Positions 15,224-23,863 are shown, counted from the stretch's first letter. The stretch: 23,993 nucleotides of DNA from Embleya sp040605455 (GCF_040605455.1 NZ_JBEXCV010000138.1:1-23993); one strand, 5' to 3'. Numbers and translations are program-made. The notes: generated by a model from the letters alone, not told the origin.

Positions 15224-15427
15224 ATGCACACCGCATCGAATGCCGCTCGGAACACCGTCGTCAACGCCTGGCGCTCCGGCGCCGAATCGGCCGACGGCGT
15301 GGAGAACCCCGCCGGTTCGCTCTACATCGGCGGAACCGCAACCGAACAGGGCCTCACCGAGATCGACGTCGCCGCGATCAGCTGCGGCACCGCGTGCTCC
15401 TGGTCGCGCACTCGCGCCTGCTGTTGA
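15224..15427 (+). CDS. lanA: Class II lanthipeptide precursor, mersacidin/lichenicidin-type leader
   Basis: A 67-residue peptide with a strong ribosome-binding site, directly upstream of lanM. The N-terminal part has VVNAW (W16) and NPAG (28-31). In the mersacidin precursor, Trp and NPAG are separated by the same 12 positions (IIRSWK...NPAG), so I place this leader in the mersacidin/lichenicidin group. The C-terminus SCGTACSWSRTRACC (53-67) holds four Cys (54, 58, 66, 67) and five Ser/Thr (53, 56, 59, 61, 63), suitable for lanthionine rings. It lacks the CTxTxEC lipid-II-binding motif of mersacidin. Cleavage could fall after GG at 36-37, giving a 30-residue core, or after the Ala pair at 50-51, giving a 16- or 17-residue core. 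By analogy with mersacidin, trimming in two steps is possible. The lanM frame begins close behind or overlapping the stop. Confidence 0.82.
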   Translation: MHTASNAARNTVVNAWRSGAESADGVENPAGSLYIGGTATEQGLTEIDVAAISCGTACSWSRTRACC

Positions 15428-15516
15428 TCCGTACCTCAACGACCCGCCGTTCGGAACCGTCGCACCGCGACGGGCTCCGGGCGGCGGGTCCGTCATCGAT
15501 GGGTGGCGATCCGCGC

Positions 15517-18423
15517 ATGGCAATCCCGGTCCGGCCCCGCCCGGTGGTGACGTACGACGACGCAGGCGAATTCGACGCCGCGTTGGAGCCCTTGATCGAG
15601 CCCGCCCTGGACCGCTTCCGACGCCGGCTGCACGCGGTGCCGGATCCCCTGTCGGCGGCCGAACGGGACACCCTGCAACAGGCCGCCCACCGCTCCCTGC
15701 TGGGCGCGGTCCGCCCCAAGGCCAACCGGCTGCTCCTGCTCGAACTGCACGCCGCACGGATCTCCGGCCGACTCACCCGGGACACCAGTGAGCAGCGCTG
15801 GGACGAATTCCTCGAACTCGCCGCCGAGACGCGCTTTTGGAGCGAACTCGACGCGGACTACCCGGCGTTCGCGCCGCGCCTGGACCGGGTGATCCGCAAT
15901 CGCTGCGCGGCGCTGCTCGCCCTGGCCCGCCGCCTGGCCGCCGACCGCCCGCGCCTGACCGAGCTGCTCGGCACCCCGCCCGGCGAGCTGATCGAGATCG
16001 GCTTGGACGCCGGTGACTCGCATCGCGGCGGCCGAACCGTCGCCCTGGTGCGCTTCGAAGCCGGCCGCGCGGTGTACAAGCCCCGTCCGCTGGCCGTGGA
16101 CACCGCGCTCGCCACAACCCTGGACGCACTCCTGGCCGGCACCGCGCACGCGGACCGGATCAGGGTCCCGCGCGTCCTGCTCGGCGACGACTACGGCTGG
16201 GCCGAGCACATCGAGCACCGCCACTGCGCCGACATGCGTGAACAGGCCCGCTTCTACCAGGGCCTGGGCGAGTGGATGTGCGTGATGCAACTGCTCGGCG
16301 CCACCGACCTGCACTCGGACAACGTGATCGCCCAGGGCCCCGTCCCGTGGGTGGTCGACTGCGAAACCTTGTTCAGCCCCGAACCGAACGTGGGCGAAAG
16401 CGGACTCGGCGACGCCTTCGACACCGCCGCCGCCTCGGTCCGCCGAACCGTGCTGCGCACCGGGCTACTGCCCATGCGGCTGGCGCAACTCGTACTCCAG
16501 GGCGTGGACATGTCCGCCGTGGGCGCGCTGCCCGAGCAACAACCGCGCATCCCGGTACCGGTGATCGCCGGCGCCGGCACCGACCTGGCCCGCCTGGCGA
16601 TGGAGCCCGCCGAGGTGGCCGGTTCAGCCAACCTGCCCGCTCCCGACGCGGATCCGATGGCCCATCAGGACGACATCGTGCGCGGCTACCGCGACCTGCG
16701 CGGCCGACTCGACGGCCTGGACCGGGCCGGCCGCCTGTGCCCGATCCTGGACGCCTTCCTCGGCTGCGACCTGCGCGTGGTGCTGCGCCCCACCCAGGTC
16801 TACGTCGAGATCGCCCGGATGCTCTGGCACCCCGCGTCCCTGCACGACGAGCCGGCCGCGGTCGAGCGTGCCCGGGATGTGCTGACCCGGCAGGCGAAGG
16901 CCCTGCACGGCGCGCCCTCCACACCCGAGGTGGTCGGTGCCGAGGTCGCCGATCTCCTCGACGGCGACATCCCCTTCTTCGGCGTGCGGCCCGAGGACGG
17001 CCGGATGGACGGCCCGCGCGGCACCACTTGGGGCGAGCCGGTCCGGTTGATCGACGCGAGCGTCGAGCGTTGGCGGGCGGGCGACCCGGAGTTCGAGGAG
17101 GTGATGATCCGCTCCTCGCTGCTGGGCGTCTATCGCGATCGCAGCGCGATGCCCGAGGCGAATCGACGCCGGGACCTGCCGGTCCGGACCGGCCGGCTGG
17201 ACGAACGTCGCCGCGACCTGGCCGCTCGCATGGCTCGGGACCTGTGCTCACGAGCCGTGGTGGGCACGGACGGCACGGCCACCTGGATAGGACCGGTATA
17301 CACCGAAGGCGGGTTCAGCGTACGGCCGTTCGCCGCCGACTTCTACAGCGGGCAGGCCGGTGTCGCACTGGCGCTGGACGCCTATCTGGCCCAGTCGCGC
17401 ACCGGTCGGGTCCCGACGGTGCCCGAGCTGGACGCCATCACCGACGGCGCGATCCGGGCGCTGGCCGCGATGGAGGACGCGGTACCCGTCACCCGGCTCG
17501 GCGCCTTCGACGGGATCGGCGCGGCGGTGCGCACCTGGCTGGCGCTGGGCGCGACCTCGGGCCGGCAGTCGTACCTGGACCGGGCCATCCGGCACGCGGA
17601 GCGCGCGTCGGATCTGTTGGCCCAGGACTCGATCCTCGACGTCGCGGGCGGCGCGGCCGGGCTCGTGGTCCCACTGCTGGCACTGGCCGAGCGGACCGGC
17701 GACGACCGTTGGCGCGGCGTCGCGGAGTCCGCCGGGGCGCTCCTGGTCGAGCGCGCGGTCGTCGAGGACACCGAGCACGGACGGGCGGCCCGTTGGCCGA
17801 CCGCACTCTTCCCGCACGGTATCGGCGGATTCGCCCACGGCGCGGCGGGCTTCGACTGGGCACTGACCCGCCTGGGTCTGGTCACCGACCACCCCGAGCA
17901 GCTCGAACTCGCCCGGCTGGCCCGCGCGTTCCAGGAGAACCTGTATCGACCCGAGGTCGGTGCCTGGCTCGACGGCCGGGAGGCGGACCAGGTCCTGTAC
18001 CTGGACTCCTGGTGCCACGGCAGCACCGGCATCGGCCTGGCCGCCTGGGACCTGTACGTACGCACCGGCGACCACGCCCATCTGGACCGCGCACTCCGCG
18101 CCGCGGCGGCGACCCGGCGCACCGGCTTCGGCTGGGACTACACCCTGTGCCACGGCGACCTGGGCTCCTGGGAACTCCTGGACACCCTCCTCCACGGCGC
18201 CCCCGAACGCCTCCGCACCCACGTCCCCGACGCCCCCACCCCCGACGACCTGGATGCCCTCCTCCTCACCGCCCTGGAAACCTACGGCCCCCTCACCAAG
18301 TCCACCACCGACACCACAACCGGCCTCCTCCCAGGCACCGCCGGCGCCCTCCACCAACTCCTCCGCCTGAACCGCACCCCCACACACCGCCCCCCATCAC
18401 TCCTACTGCTCGACGAGCTGTAG
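15517..18423 (+). CDS. lanM: LanM class II lanthipeptide synthetase (dehydratase-cyclase)
   Basis: A 968-residue cytosolic bifunctional enzyme (from ATG 15517) that dehydrates Ser/Thr in the precursor and closes thioether rings. The dehydratase half (DUF4135) has GDSHRGGR (167-174), VYKPRPLAVD with K188, LHSDNVI (265-271) and DCETLF (281-286). The cyclase half has the LanC zinc ligands C833 (SWCHGSTGIG) and C878-H879 (LCHGDLG), spaced as in known cyclases. The start is uncertain: ATG 15499, TTG 15424 and GTG 15394 (overlapping lanA) are in frame, and none has a strong ribosome-binding site. With any of them the N-terminus is clearly shorter than the 100-150 residues that usually precede the DUF4135 core, since the conserved PALDRF element is already at residue 29. 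Translation coupled to lanA is likely. The 3' end is unusually C-rich. Confidence 0.92.
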   Translation: MAIPVRPRPVVTYDDAGEFDAALEPLIEPALDRFRRRLHAVPDPLSAAERDTLQQAAHRSLLGAVRPKANRLLLLELHAARISGRLTRDTSEQRWDEFLELAAETRFWSELDADYPAFAPRLDRVIRNRCAALLALARRLAADRPRLTELLGTPPGELIEIGLDAGDSHRGGRTVALVRFEAGRAVYKPRPLAVDTALATTLDALLAGTAHADRIRVPRVLLGDDYGWAEHIEHRHCADMREQARFYQGLGEWMCVMQLLGATDLHSDNVIAQGPVPWVVDCETLFSPEPNVGESGLGDAFDTAAASVRRTVLRTGLLPMRLAQLVLQGVDMSAVGALPEQQPRIPVPVIAGAGTDLARLAMEPAEVAGSANLPAPDADPMAHQDDIVRGYRDLRGRLDGLDRAGRLCPILDAFLGCDLRVVLRPTQVYVEIARMLWHPASLHDEPAAVERARDVLTRQAKALHGAPSTPEVVGAEVADLLDGDIPFFGVRPEDGRMDGPRGTTWGEPVRLIDASVERWRAGDPEFEEVMIRSSLLGVYRDRSAMPEANRRRDLPVRTGRLDERRRDLAARMARDLCSRAVVGTDGTATWIGPVYTEGGFSVRPFAADFYSGQAGVALALDAYLAQSRTGRVPTVPELDAITDGAIRALAAMEDAVPVTRLGAFDGIGAAVRTWLALGATSGRQSYLDRAIRHAERASDLLAQDSILDVAGGAAGLVVPLLALAERTGDDRWRGVAESAGALLVERAVVEDTEHGRAARWPTALFPHGIGGFAHGAAGFDWALTRLGLVTDHPEQLELARLARAFQENLYRPEVGAWLDGREADQVLYLDSWCHGSTGIGLAAWDLYVRTGDHAHLDRALRAAAATRRTGFGWDYTLCHGDLGSWELLDTLLHGAPERLRTHVPDAPTPDDLDALLLTALETYGPLTKSTTDTTTGLLPGTAGALHQLLRLNRTPTHRPPSLLLLDEL

Positions 18424-18434
18424 GCGGGGCACTT

Positions 18435-18452
18435 CCGGGCCAATCAGCCCGG
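18435..18452. terminator. Short hairpin after lanM
   Basis: CCGGGC (18435-18440) and GCCCGG (18447-18452) form a 6-bp stem with a 6-nt loop, 12 nt past the lanM stop and merging into the first 26-bp tandem repeat. It may help end lanM transcription. No T tract follows. Confidence 0.4.
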
Positions 18453-18599
18453 TCGGCGCATGAGGCCACCCAGCCCCGCCGGCGCATGAGGCCACCCAGC
18501 CCGGCCGGCGCATGAGGCCACCCAGCCCGGCCGGCGCATGAGGCCACCCAGCCGGGCAAGCGCATGAGGCCGCCCAGCCCGACGTGCGCACGAGGCCCG
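18444..18599. repeat. Six 26-bp tandem repeats between lanM and the ABC exporter gene
   Basis: Six head-to-tail units start at 18444, 18470, 18496, 18522, 18548 and 18574. Each unit reads roughly CCAGCCCGGCCGG, then CGCATGAGGCCAC. Units 3 and 4 are identical, units 1, 2 and 5 have a few changes, and unit 6 is the most diverged. There is no spacer between units, which excludes a CRISPR array. The array fills most of the 208-bp gap between two convergent genes. Open frames run through it on the minus strand, but they have no ribosome-binding site and I do not call them genes. It may be a variable-number repeat, or tandem hairpins that separate convergent transcripts. Confidence 0.9.
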
Positions 18600-18631
18600 C
18601 GACGCCAAAGGCGAACCCCACCAAACCCAAC

Positions 18632-20518
18632 TCAACCGTACGCCGCCGCCTGCAACCGATACAGCTCCGCGTACAGGCCCCCCTCCCGCATCAACTGCTC
18701 GTGCGTACCCTGCTGCGCCACCGCACCACCCCGAAGCACCACGATCCGATCGCATTCCCGCACCGAAGCCAGCCGATGACTGATCAGCACCACCGTCCGC
18801 CCCGCCGCCAACCGCCGGATGTTCGCGTACACCGCGTGCTCCGCCCGCGCGTCCAATGCCGCCGTCGGCTCGTCCGCGATCAACAGCCGCGCATCGCGAT
18901 AGAATCCGCGCGCGATGCCGATCCGCTGCCACTGCCCGCCGGACAGATCCACCCCGGCCCGGAACTTCTTCGACAACAACGTCTCGTACCCGCGCGGCAG
19001 TCGCGAGATCAGCCCGTCCGCGCCGGCGTCCCGCGCCGCCCTCTCCATGGCCGCGCCGTCCGGGTCCACCCGATCGGCGCGCCCCAGCACGATGTTGCCG
19101 CGCGCCGTCAGCGGCCAGCGGGTCGGCTGCTGCATGACCAGCGCCACCTGCTCGCGGATCCCGACCGGATCGACCTCGGCCAGATCGACGTCGTCCCAAT
19201 GCACCGTGCCCTTGTCCGGGTGGTAGAGCGCGGCCAACAGGAGTGCGAGCGTGGTCTTTCCCGACCCGTTCTCGCCGACCAGGGCCACCGTCTCCCCGCG
19301 ACGGATCACCAGGTCCACCCCGCGCAGGGCCGACTGCGCGCTGCCGGGATAGGCGAAGTACACGTCCCGCAGCCGGATCTCGGCGAAGCCGACCGGCACC
19401 GCCCGGGTCGCCGACGGCCGCGAACGCGCGCTCGCCTCGTCCAGGAACGCGTGATAGTCGGTGATGTACAAGGATTTCTCATAGAGCCGGTCGACGGCCA
19501 CCATCAACGTGGCCAGCGAACCGCTCGCGGTGCGCACCGCCAACACCGCCGTGCCCGCCACCGCGAGCGGCACGATCTCGGCGCGCACCAGCAGGCCAAG
19601 CGCGACGTAGGTGGCGCCCAGTGCCAGGCCGGACAGGGTCCGTCCGATCACGCCCACCCGGACCTGCGCATAGCCGACCCGGACCTCGGCCCGCTCCACC
19701 GACCCGGCCAGCCGCCGGAATTCGGCGAGCAACGGCCGCTCGGCGGTACAGGCGCGCACCTCCGCCGCCGCCTCCCGGGCGCTGAGCAGATCGGCGAACA
19801 GCCACAGCCGCCGATACAGCGTCATCCGCTGCACCATGCCCTCGAAGCCGATCCGGGCCGAACGCAGCGCCGCCCACCCCTGCGGTGCGATCGACAGGGC
19901 CAGCAGCGGCAGCAGTACCGGATGCAACCCGGTCACCACGCCGATCCCGACGAGCAGGCCGACCAGCGCCCCGAGCAGCTCGACCGCGTGCCCGAGGGCC
20001 AGTTGCGCGTGGTCGATGCCGCGATCCCGGGCCCGGGCCAGCGCGTCGTGCCAGTCCGCGTCGTCGAACGCGCCCAGGTCCGCGCCGACCGCCGCGGCGT
20101 GCAGCCGGTTCTCGGCCACCCGGCGGATTCCCGGCGACAACCGCGCCTGGGTCGCCGCCACGACAGTCTCCAACCCCGCCCGCAGTGTCGTGGCCAGCAC
20201 CACCGCGACCACCGCGGGCAGCGCCGCGCCGACCCGATCCGGCGCCGGCCCCGAGGCGAACAGCGCCCCCAACGCCCGTGCGGTGGCCAGCAATGCCAGG
20301 GCGGTGGCCACCCCCGCGGCCGACTGCGCGAGCACCAGCAGCCACGTCGCACGCCGACTCGCCGCCCGGGACAGCCGCCACACCTGGGCGAGCGCGACCG
20401 GCAACCGGGTGACCATCCGTCCCAGGCCCGCGTTCGCCGCGTCCCCGTCGAACGGAGTGTCGTACCCTTGCCCCAGCTCGTCGAACTGGCCCATTTCCGC
20501 AGGCACTTGCCCGGTCAT
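18632..20518 (-). CDS. ABC exporter (fused permease and ATPase), candidate lanthipeptide exporter
   Basis: A 628-residue half-transporter in the type IV ABC exporter format. The membrane domain spans about residues 55-345, with hydrophobic segments such as WLLVLAQSAAGVATALALLA and LLGALVGLLVGIGVVTGL. The ATPase domain has Walker A GENGSGKT (415-422), Q-loop MQQPT (462-466), signature LSGGQ (525-529), Walker B LLIADE (545-550) and H-loop His581. It has no N-terminal C39 peptidase domain, so unlike LanT it cannot cut the leader itself. ATG 20518 follows GGGAGGGG with 7 nt spacing. The gene converges on lanM across the tandem repeats and begins 200 bp after the LAL regulator stop. Location makes it the best exporter candidate for the lanthipeptide. 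Self-protection or an unrelated substrate is also possible. Confidence 0.82.
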   Translation of the reverse strand: MTGQVPAEMGQFDELGQGYDTPFDGDAANAGLGRMVTRLPVALAQVWRLSRAASRRATWLLVLAQSAAGVATALALLATARALGALFASGPAPDRVGAALPAVVAVVLATTLRAGLETVVAATQARLSPGIRRVAENRLHAAAVGADLGAFDDADWHDALARARDRGIDHAQLALGHAVELLGALVGLLVGIGVVTGLHPVLLPLLALSIAPQGWAALRSARIGFEGMVQRMTLYRRLWLFADLLSAREAAAEVRACTAERPLLAEFRRLAGSVERAEVRVGYAQVRVGVIGRTLSGLALGATYVALGLLVRAEIVPLAVAGTAVLAVRTASGSLATLMVAVDRLYEKSLYITDYHAFLDEASARSRPSATRAVPVGFAEIRLRDVYFAYPGSAQSALRGVDLVIRRGETVALVGENGSGKTTLALLLAALYHPDKGTVHWDDVDLAEVDPVGIREQVALVMQQPTRWPLTARGNIVLGRADRVDPDGAAMERAARDAGADGLISRLPRGYETLLSKKFRAGVDLSGGQWQRIGIARGFYRDARLLIADEPTAALDARAEHAVYANIRRLAAGRTVVLISHRLASVRECDRIVVLRGGAVAQQGTHEQLMREGGLYAELYRLQAAAYG

Positions 20519-20718
20519 CCTCGAACCCCTCCCGGCCGACAAGTACGGTATGCCCGGCACCGGGGTGCGCTACGGGTGTCGATGGGTTCGAAAGCCCGGC
20601 GAAACAGATCCGGATGCCGTGGCCGCCGGACACGTTCACCTGTGCTCGGCCGTTCACCGGCTTGGCCCGAACTCGACGCCGCGCCGGGAAGCGTCCGCCC
20701 CGCCGTCGGCGCCCGACC

Positions 20719-23670
20719 CTAGTCCGGGATCAACCCTCTGCGCCGAGCCAGCGCCACCGCCTCGGTGCGGCGAGACGCACCGACCTTGGCCATGATGTTG
20801 GAGACGTGCACACTCGCGGTCTTGGCGCTGATGAACAGCTCCTCGCCGACCTGTCGGTTGGTTCGCCCTTTGGCCAGCAGCTGCAACACCTCCTGCTCGC
20901 GCGCGGTCAACATCGCCTCGCCGGCCGGCGCCGAGCCCGGATCGCCCAGTCGCGCGCGCCGAACCGCCGCGTCCACGGCGTCCCGCAGCGGCACCGACCC
21001 CAGCCGATCCGCCGTCTCCCGCACGCGCCGCGCCAGGTCGGCCGCCTCGTCCCGACGGCCCACCGCCACCAATGCCTGGGCCAGCCGCAGTTCGCTCCGC
21101 GCGCCCTCGAAGACGTTGCCGTAGCCGTACGCCTCGACCGTCTTCTCCCACAGCGCGACGTCCGATTCGCCGGACACCCGCGACCACTCGGCCTCGGCGC
21201 GCAGCAACCAGGCACGACCCTCCGACCCGGTGCTCGGATAGCGACGACCGGGCCAGCCGGCCGTGGTACGGGCCAGTTCGATGAACTCCCGTGCCGTCGC
21301 GACCGCTTGCCCCACGTCCTCGGTGTCGCCCGCCGCCCGCAGCTCGGCCGCCGTGTCGCCGATCGCGGACAGCGCCAGGGCGGACAGCCGGATGCCCACG
21401 TCCGGGTACGGGTTGCGCTCCTCGGCCAATTCACCCAGCACACGTCGCGCCCAGTCGGCCGCCGCGTCGGAATCACCGCGCCAGGCCGCCTCGTCGGTCA
21501 GCACCAGACCGCCCACGAGCGTACCCAGCCAGTTGAACGGGCGCGCCTCGAACAGGGCCCGCGCCCGCTCCGCGACACCGGGCTCGCCGCGACCCAGCGG
21601 CACGTGCAGTGCCGCCCCCGCGACGTGCCCGAACGCCGACGACGTCACCGTCGAGGGCACCGCCGCCAGGGCGTCGTCCCAGTGACCCAGTGTGTACAGG
21701 AGTTGGGCGCGCAGATAGCGCATTTCGAGCGGGAACGGCGACGAGGACCTGGTGGTACGCCGGGCCAGTTCCAGGCCGTCGTCCAACCAGCGCAGGCTCT
21801 CCTGGAGGAGGCCGGACTCGAAGGAGCCCATCGCCAGGCTGAACAGCGCCCGCAACTCGATCGTCGTGTTGCCCGACCGACGGGCCAACTCGCGGGCCTG
21901 TTGCAGCCGTTCGCGACCTTCGGGGGACTGCCGACTGGCCCACTCCAGGCCGGTCAGCGAGATGATCGCGTCGGCGAGGGCGTCGTCGGTTCCGAGTTCC
22001 TCGGCGACCGCCAGCACCTGGCGACCGACCCGCCGGGCGGTTTCGTCGTCTCTGGAGTAGTACGCGGCCTGCACATACGTGGCCGCCGCCCACAACCACG
22101 TGCGTGACGGTGGCTCGGCCGGGATCATCGCGAGCGCCTGGCTGCTGAACTCGAACGCGGCCTGCAGCTCGTCCACGCTCATCAAACTGGAGGCGAGCGT
22201 ATAGCGGACCGTCACCGCGAGGTCGACGTCCGCGTGCGCGCCGAGCCGGTCCAGCGCGGTACGCGCGAACACGACGGCGCGGTGCGCCTCTCCGGCCCGG
22301 ACTGCGGCCGCGGACGCGCGCAACATCAGTGACACGTCGTCGGTGTCGACCAACTCCCGCGCGTTCGGCACCGCGTCCCACACCTCCAGGGCCGCCTCCA
22401 GCCGGCGCATCTCCTCGGCGGGTGCACCGACGCGCGCGGCGTGATCGGCCGCCTCGACCGACGCGGTGAGCGCACCGGGCAGGTCGTGACCCGCCCGGTG
22501 ATGGTGGGCGCGCTCGGCGGCACTGCCTGCCCGCCGCCGCGCGTCCCCGAGCAGACGGGCGAACACCCCGTGAATCCTCACTCGTTCGCCAGGCAACAGG
22601 TCCGCGTACGCCGCCTCGCGAATCAGCGCGTGCCGGAACGCGTAGGCGTCCCCCTCGGCGGCCACCAGCAGGTGCCGTCCGACCGCCTCGCGCAGTGCGG
22701 TGTCCAACTCCTCGTCGGGCAGGTCGACAGCGTCCCGGAGCAGCCCGTGCTCGACTCGGCGGCCGCCCACGGCGGCGGTGCGGATCACCCGCTGGGCGGT
22801 GCCGGACATCTGCTCGATCCGAGTGAGCAGCACCTCGGCCAGGCCGCTGGGCACGCCGCCGGCCGTGGCATCGGTCGCGGCGCGCAACTCTTGCGCGTAG
22901 AACGCGTTGCCCTCGGCCCGCTCGACGATGGCCCGCACGGTGTCCTCGGGCAGCGGATCGGCGGCCAGGCCACGGACCAGGCTGGCGACGTCGTCGTCGT
23001 CCATCGGCCGCAGATCCAACCGCCCGACGGAGGGCAGCCGAACCAGCTCGGCCAGCAGCGGGCGCAGCGGGTGTCGCCGATGCAGGTCGTCGGAGCGGTA
23101 GGAGACGAACACGGTGAGCCGCTGGTACGCGGCGCCGCCCGGACGCTGTGGCAGCAGCCGGCTGAGCAGGAAGCGCAGCAGGTCGCGGGTCGACTGGTCG
23201 GCCCAGTGCGAGTCCTCGACCACGAGCAGTACGGGAGCCTGCTCGGCGAGGTCCCCGAGCAGCGCGGCGACGTCCTCCAGCAACCGCAGCCGCACCCCGG
23301 CGTCCGGCAGCGCACCGGCGTACTCCGCCGCACCCCCACCGGCCCGCAGCAGCCGCTCGACAGCCGGATGCGCGGCCAACACGTCGGCATACCGCACATC
23401 GGCGTCCAGCCCGCGCAACACCTCGACGAACGGCAGATAGGGCAGCCCGACATCGCCGAGGTCCACACAGTGCCCGGTCAACACGGTCATCCCGGCCCCG
23501 GCCGCCCGAGCAGCCGCCTCCGCGAGCAACCGCGTCTTGCCCACCCCGGCGTCCCCCGCGAGCAACACGGCACACGGATCCCCCGCCCGCCCCCGCGCCA
23601 ACGCCTCCTCGAGCCGGGCGACCTCCTCGCCCCGCCCCACCAGCGCCGCATCCCAACCCATGTCAGTCAC
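20719..23670 (-). CDS. LAL-type LuxR family transcriptional regulator with AAA-type ATPase domain
   Basis: A 983-residue regulator. The N-terminal ATPase module has Walker A GDAGVGKT (39-46) and a Walker-B-like strand VLLVVEDSHWAD, followed by a long helical, TPR-like middle region rich in Ala, Leu and Arg. The C-terminus is a LuxR helix-turn-helix: LTAREQEVLQLLAKGRTNRQ, then VGEELFISAKTASVHVSNIM. LAL proteins (MalT-like) commonly activate secondary-metabolite or sugar genes when they bind a ligand and ATP. GTG 23670 was chosen because AGGA lies 7 nt upstream and the conserved VGRGEE begins near residue 11; ATG 23661 is an alternative. It reads toward the ABC exporter 200 bp downstream on the same strand, so control of the lanthipeptide genes is a reasonable but untested inference. 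Confidence 0.9.
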   Translation of the reverse strand: MTDMGWDAALVGRGEEVARLEEALARGRAGDPCAVLLAGDAGVGKTRLLAEAAARAAGAGMTVLTGHCVDLGDVGLPYLPFVEVLRGLDADVRYADVLAAHPAVERLLRAGGGAAEYAGALPDAGVRLRLLEDVAALLGDLAEQAPVLLVVEDSHWADQSTRDLLRFLLSRLLPQRPGGAAYQRLTVFVSYRSDDLHRRHPLRPLLAELVRLPSVGRLDLRPMDDDDVASLVRGLAADPLPEDTVRAIVERAEGNAFYAQELRAATDATAGGVPSGLAEVLLTRIEQMSGTAQRVIRTAAVGGRRVEHGLLRDAVDLPDEELDTALREAVGRHLLVAAEGDAYAFRHALIREAAYADLLPGERVRIHGVFARLLGDARRRAGSAAERAHHHRAGHDLPGALTASVEAADHAARVGAPAEEMRRLEAALEVWDAVPNARELVDTDDVSLMLRASAAAVRAGEAHRAVVFARTALDRLGAHADVDLAVTVRYTLASSLMSVDELQAAFEFSSQALAMIPAEPPSRTWLWAAATYVQAAYYSRDDETARRVGRQVLAVAEELGTDDALADAIISLTGLEWASRQSPEGRERLQQARELARRSGNTTIELRALFSLAMGSFESGLLQESLRWLDDGLELARRTTRSSSPFPLEMRYLRAQLLYTLGHWDDALAAVPSTVTSSAFGHVAGAALHVPLGRGEPGVAERARALFEARPFNWLGTLVGGLVLTDEAAWRGDSDAAADWARRVLGELAEERNPYPDVGIRLSALALSAIGDTAAELRAAGDTEDVGQAVATAREFIELARTTAGWPGRRYPSTGSEGRAWLLRAEAEWSRVSGESDVALWEKTVEAYGYGNVFEGARSELRLAQALVAVGRRDEAADLARRVRETADRLGSVPLRDAVDAAVRRARLGDPGSAPAGEAMLTAREQEVLQLLAKGRTNRQVGEELFISAKTASVHVSNIMAKVGASRRTEAVALARRRGLIPD

Positions 23671-23680
23671 CGCGCAATCC

Positions 23681-23863
23681 TCACATGCGCCAACGACACA
23701 GGACATCCCACCTCGGCTGCGTGTTCCCCCCCAAATCCCCGAAGCGGCCCCACTGCGCCTCGATCCACCCGTCGGCCGGCTCAATCGGGAACGCCACGGT
23801 GACCGGCGAGGCCGAGTCGTCCTCGACGTCGGCCCTGCTCACGGCGGAAATTCGTTCCACCAA
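23681..23863 (-). CDS. Possible small protein upstream of the LAL regulator
   Basis: A 60-codon frame from ATG 23863 to TGA 23683-23681 ends 10 nt before the LAL GTG. Its sequence includes RADVEDDSASPVTVAFPIEP and DGWIEAQWGRFGDLGG. I do not recognise a family. The placement and the Asp/Glu/Trp-containing composition, which is less Arg-biased than the shadow frames nearby, make it a possible first gene of the regulator transcript. The ribosome-binding site is unclear, so it may be non-coding. Confidence 0.3.
   Translation of the reverse strand: MVERISAVSRADVEDDSASPVTVAFPIEPADGWIEAQWGRFGDLGGNTQPRWDVLCRWRM

Noticed and set aside
16272..18515. A 747-codon open frame on the + strand inside lanM
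   Set aside because: It is Arg/Pro/Gly-rich with no family resemblance and lies in a different frame of the clearly homologous LanM. It is a high-G+C shadow frame.
18444..18599. CRISPR array
   Set aside because: The 26-bp units are directly adjacent with no unique spacers, and no cas gene is nearby.
18444..19199. A repeat-containing protein on the minus strand (GWVASCAG-type repeats)
   Set aside because: The repeats come from the 26-bp DNA array read in three frames. The frame overlaps the ABC ATPase gene out of phase and has no ribosome-binding site.
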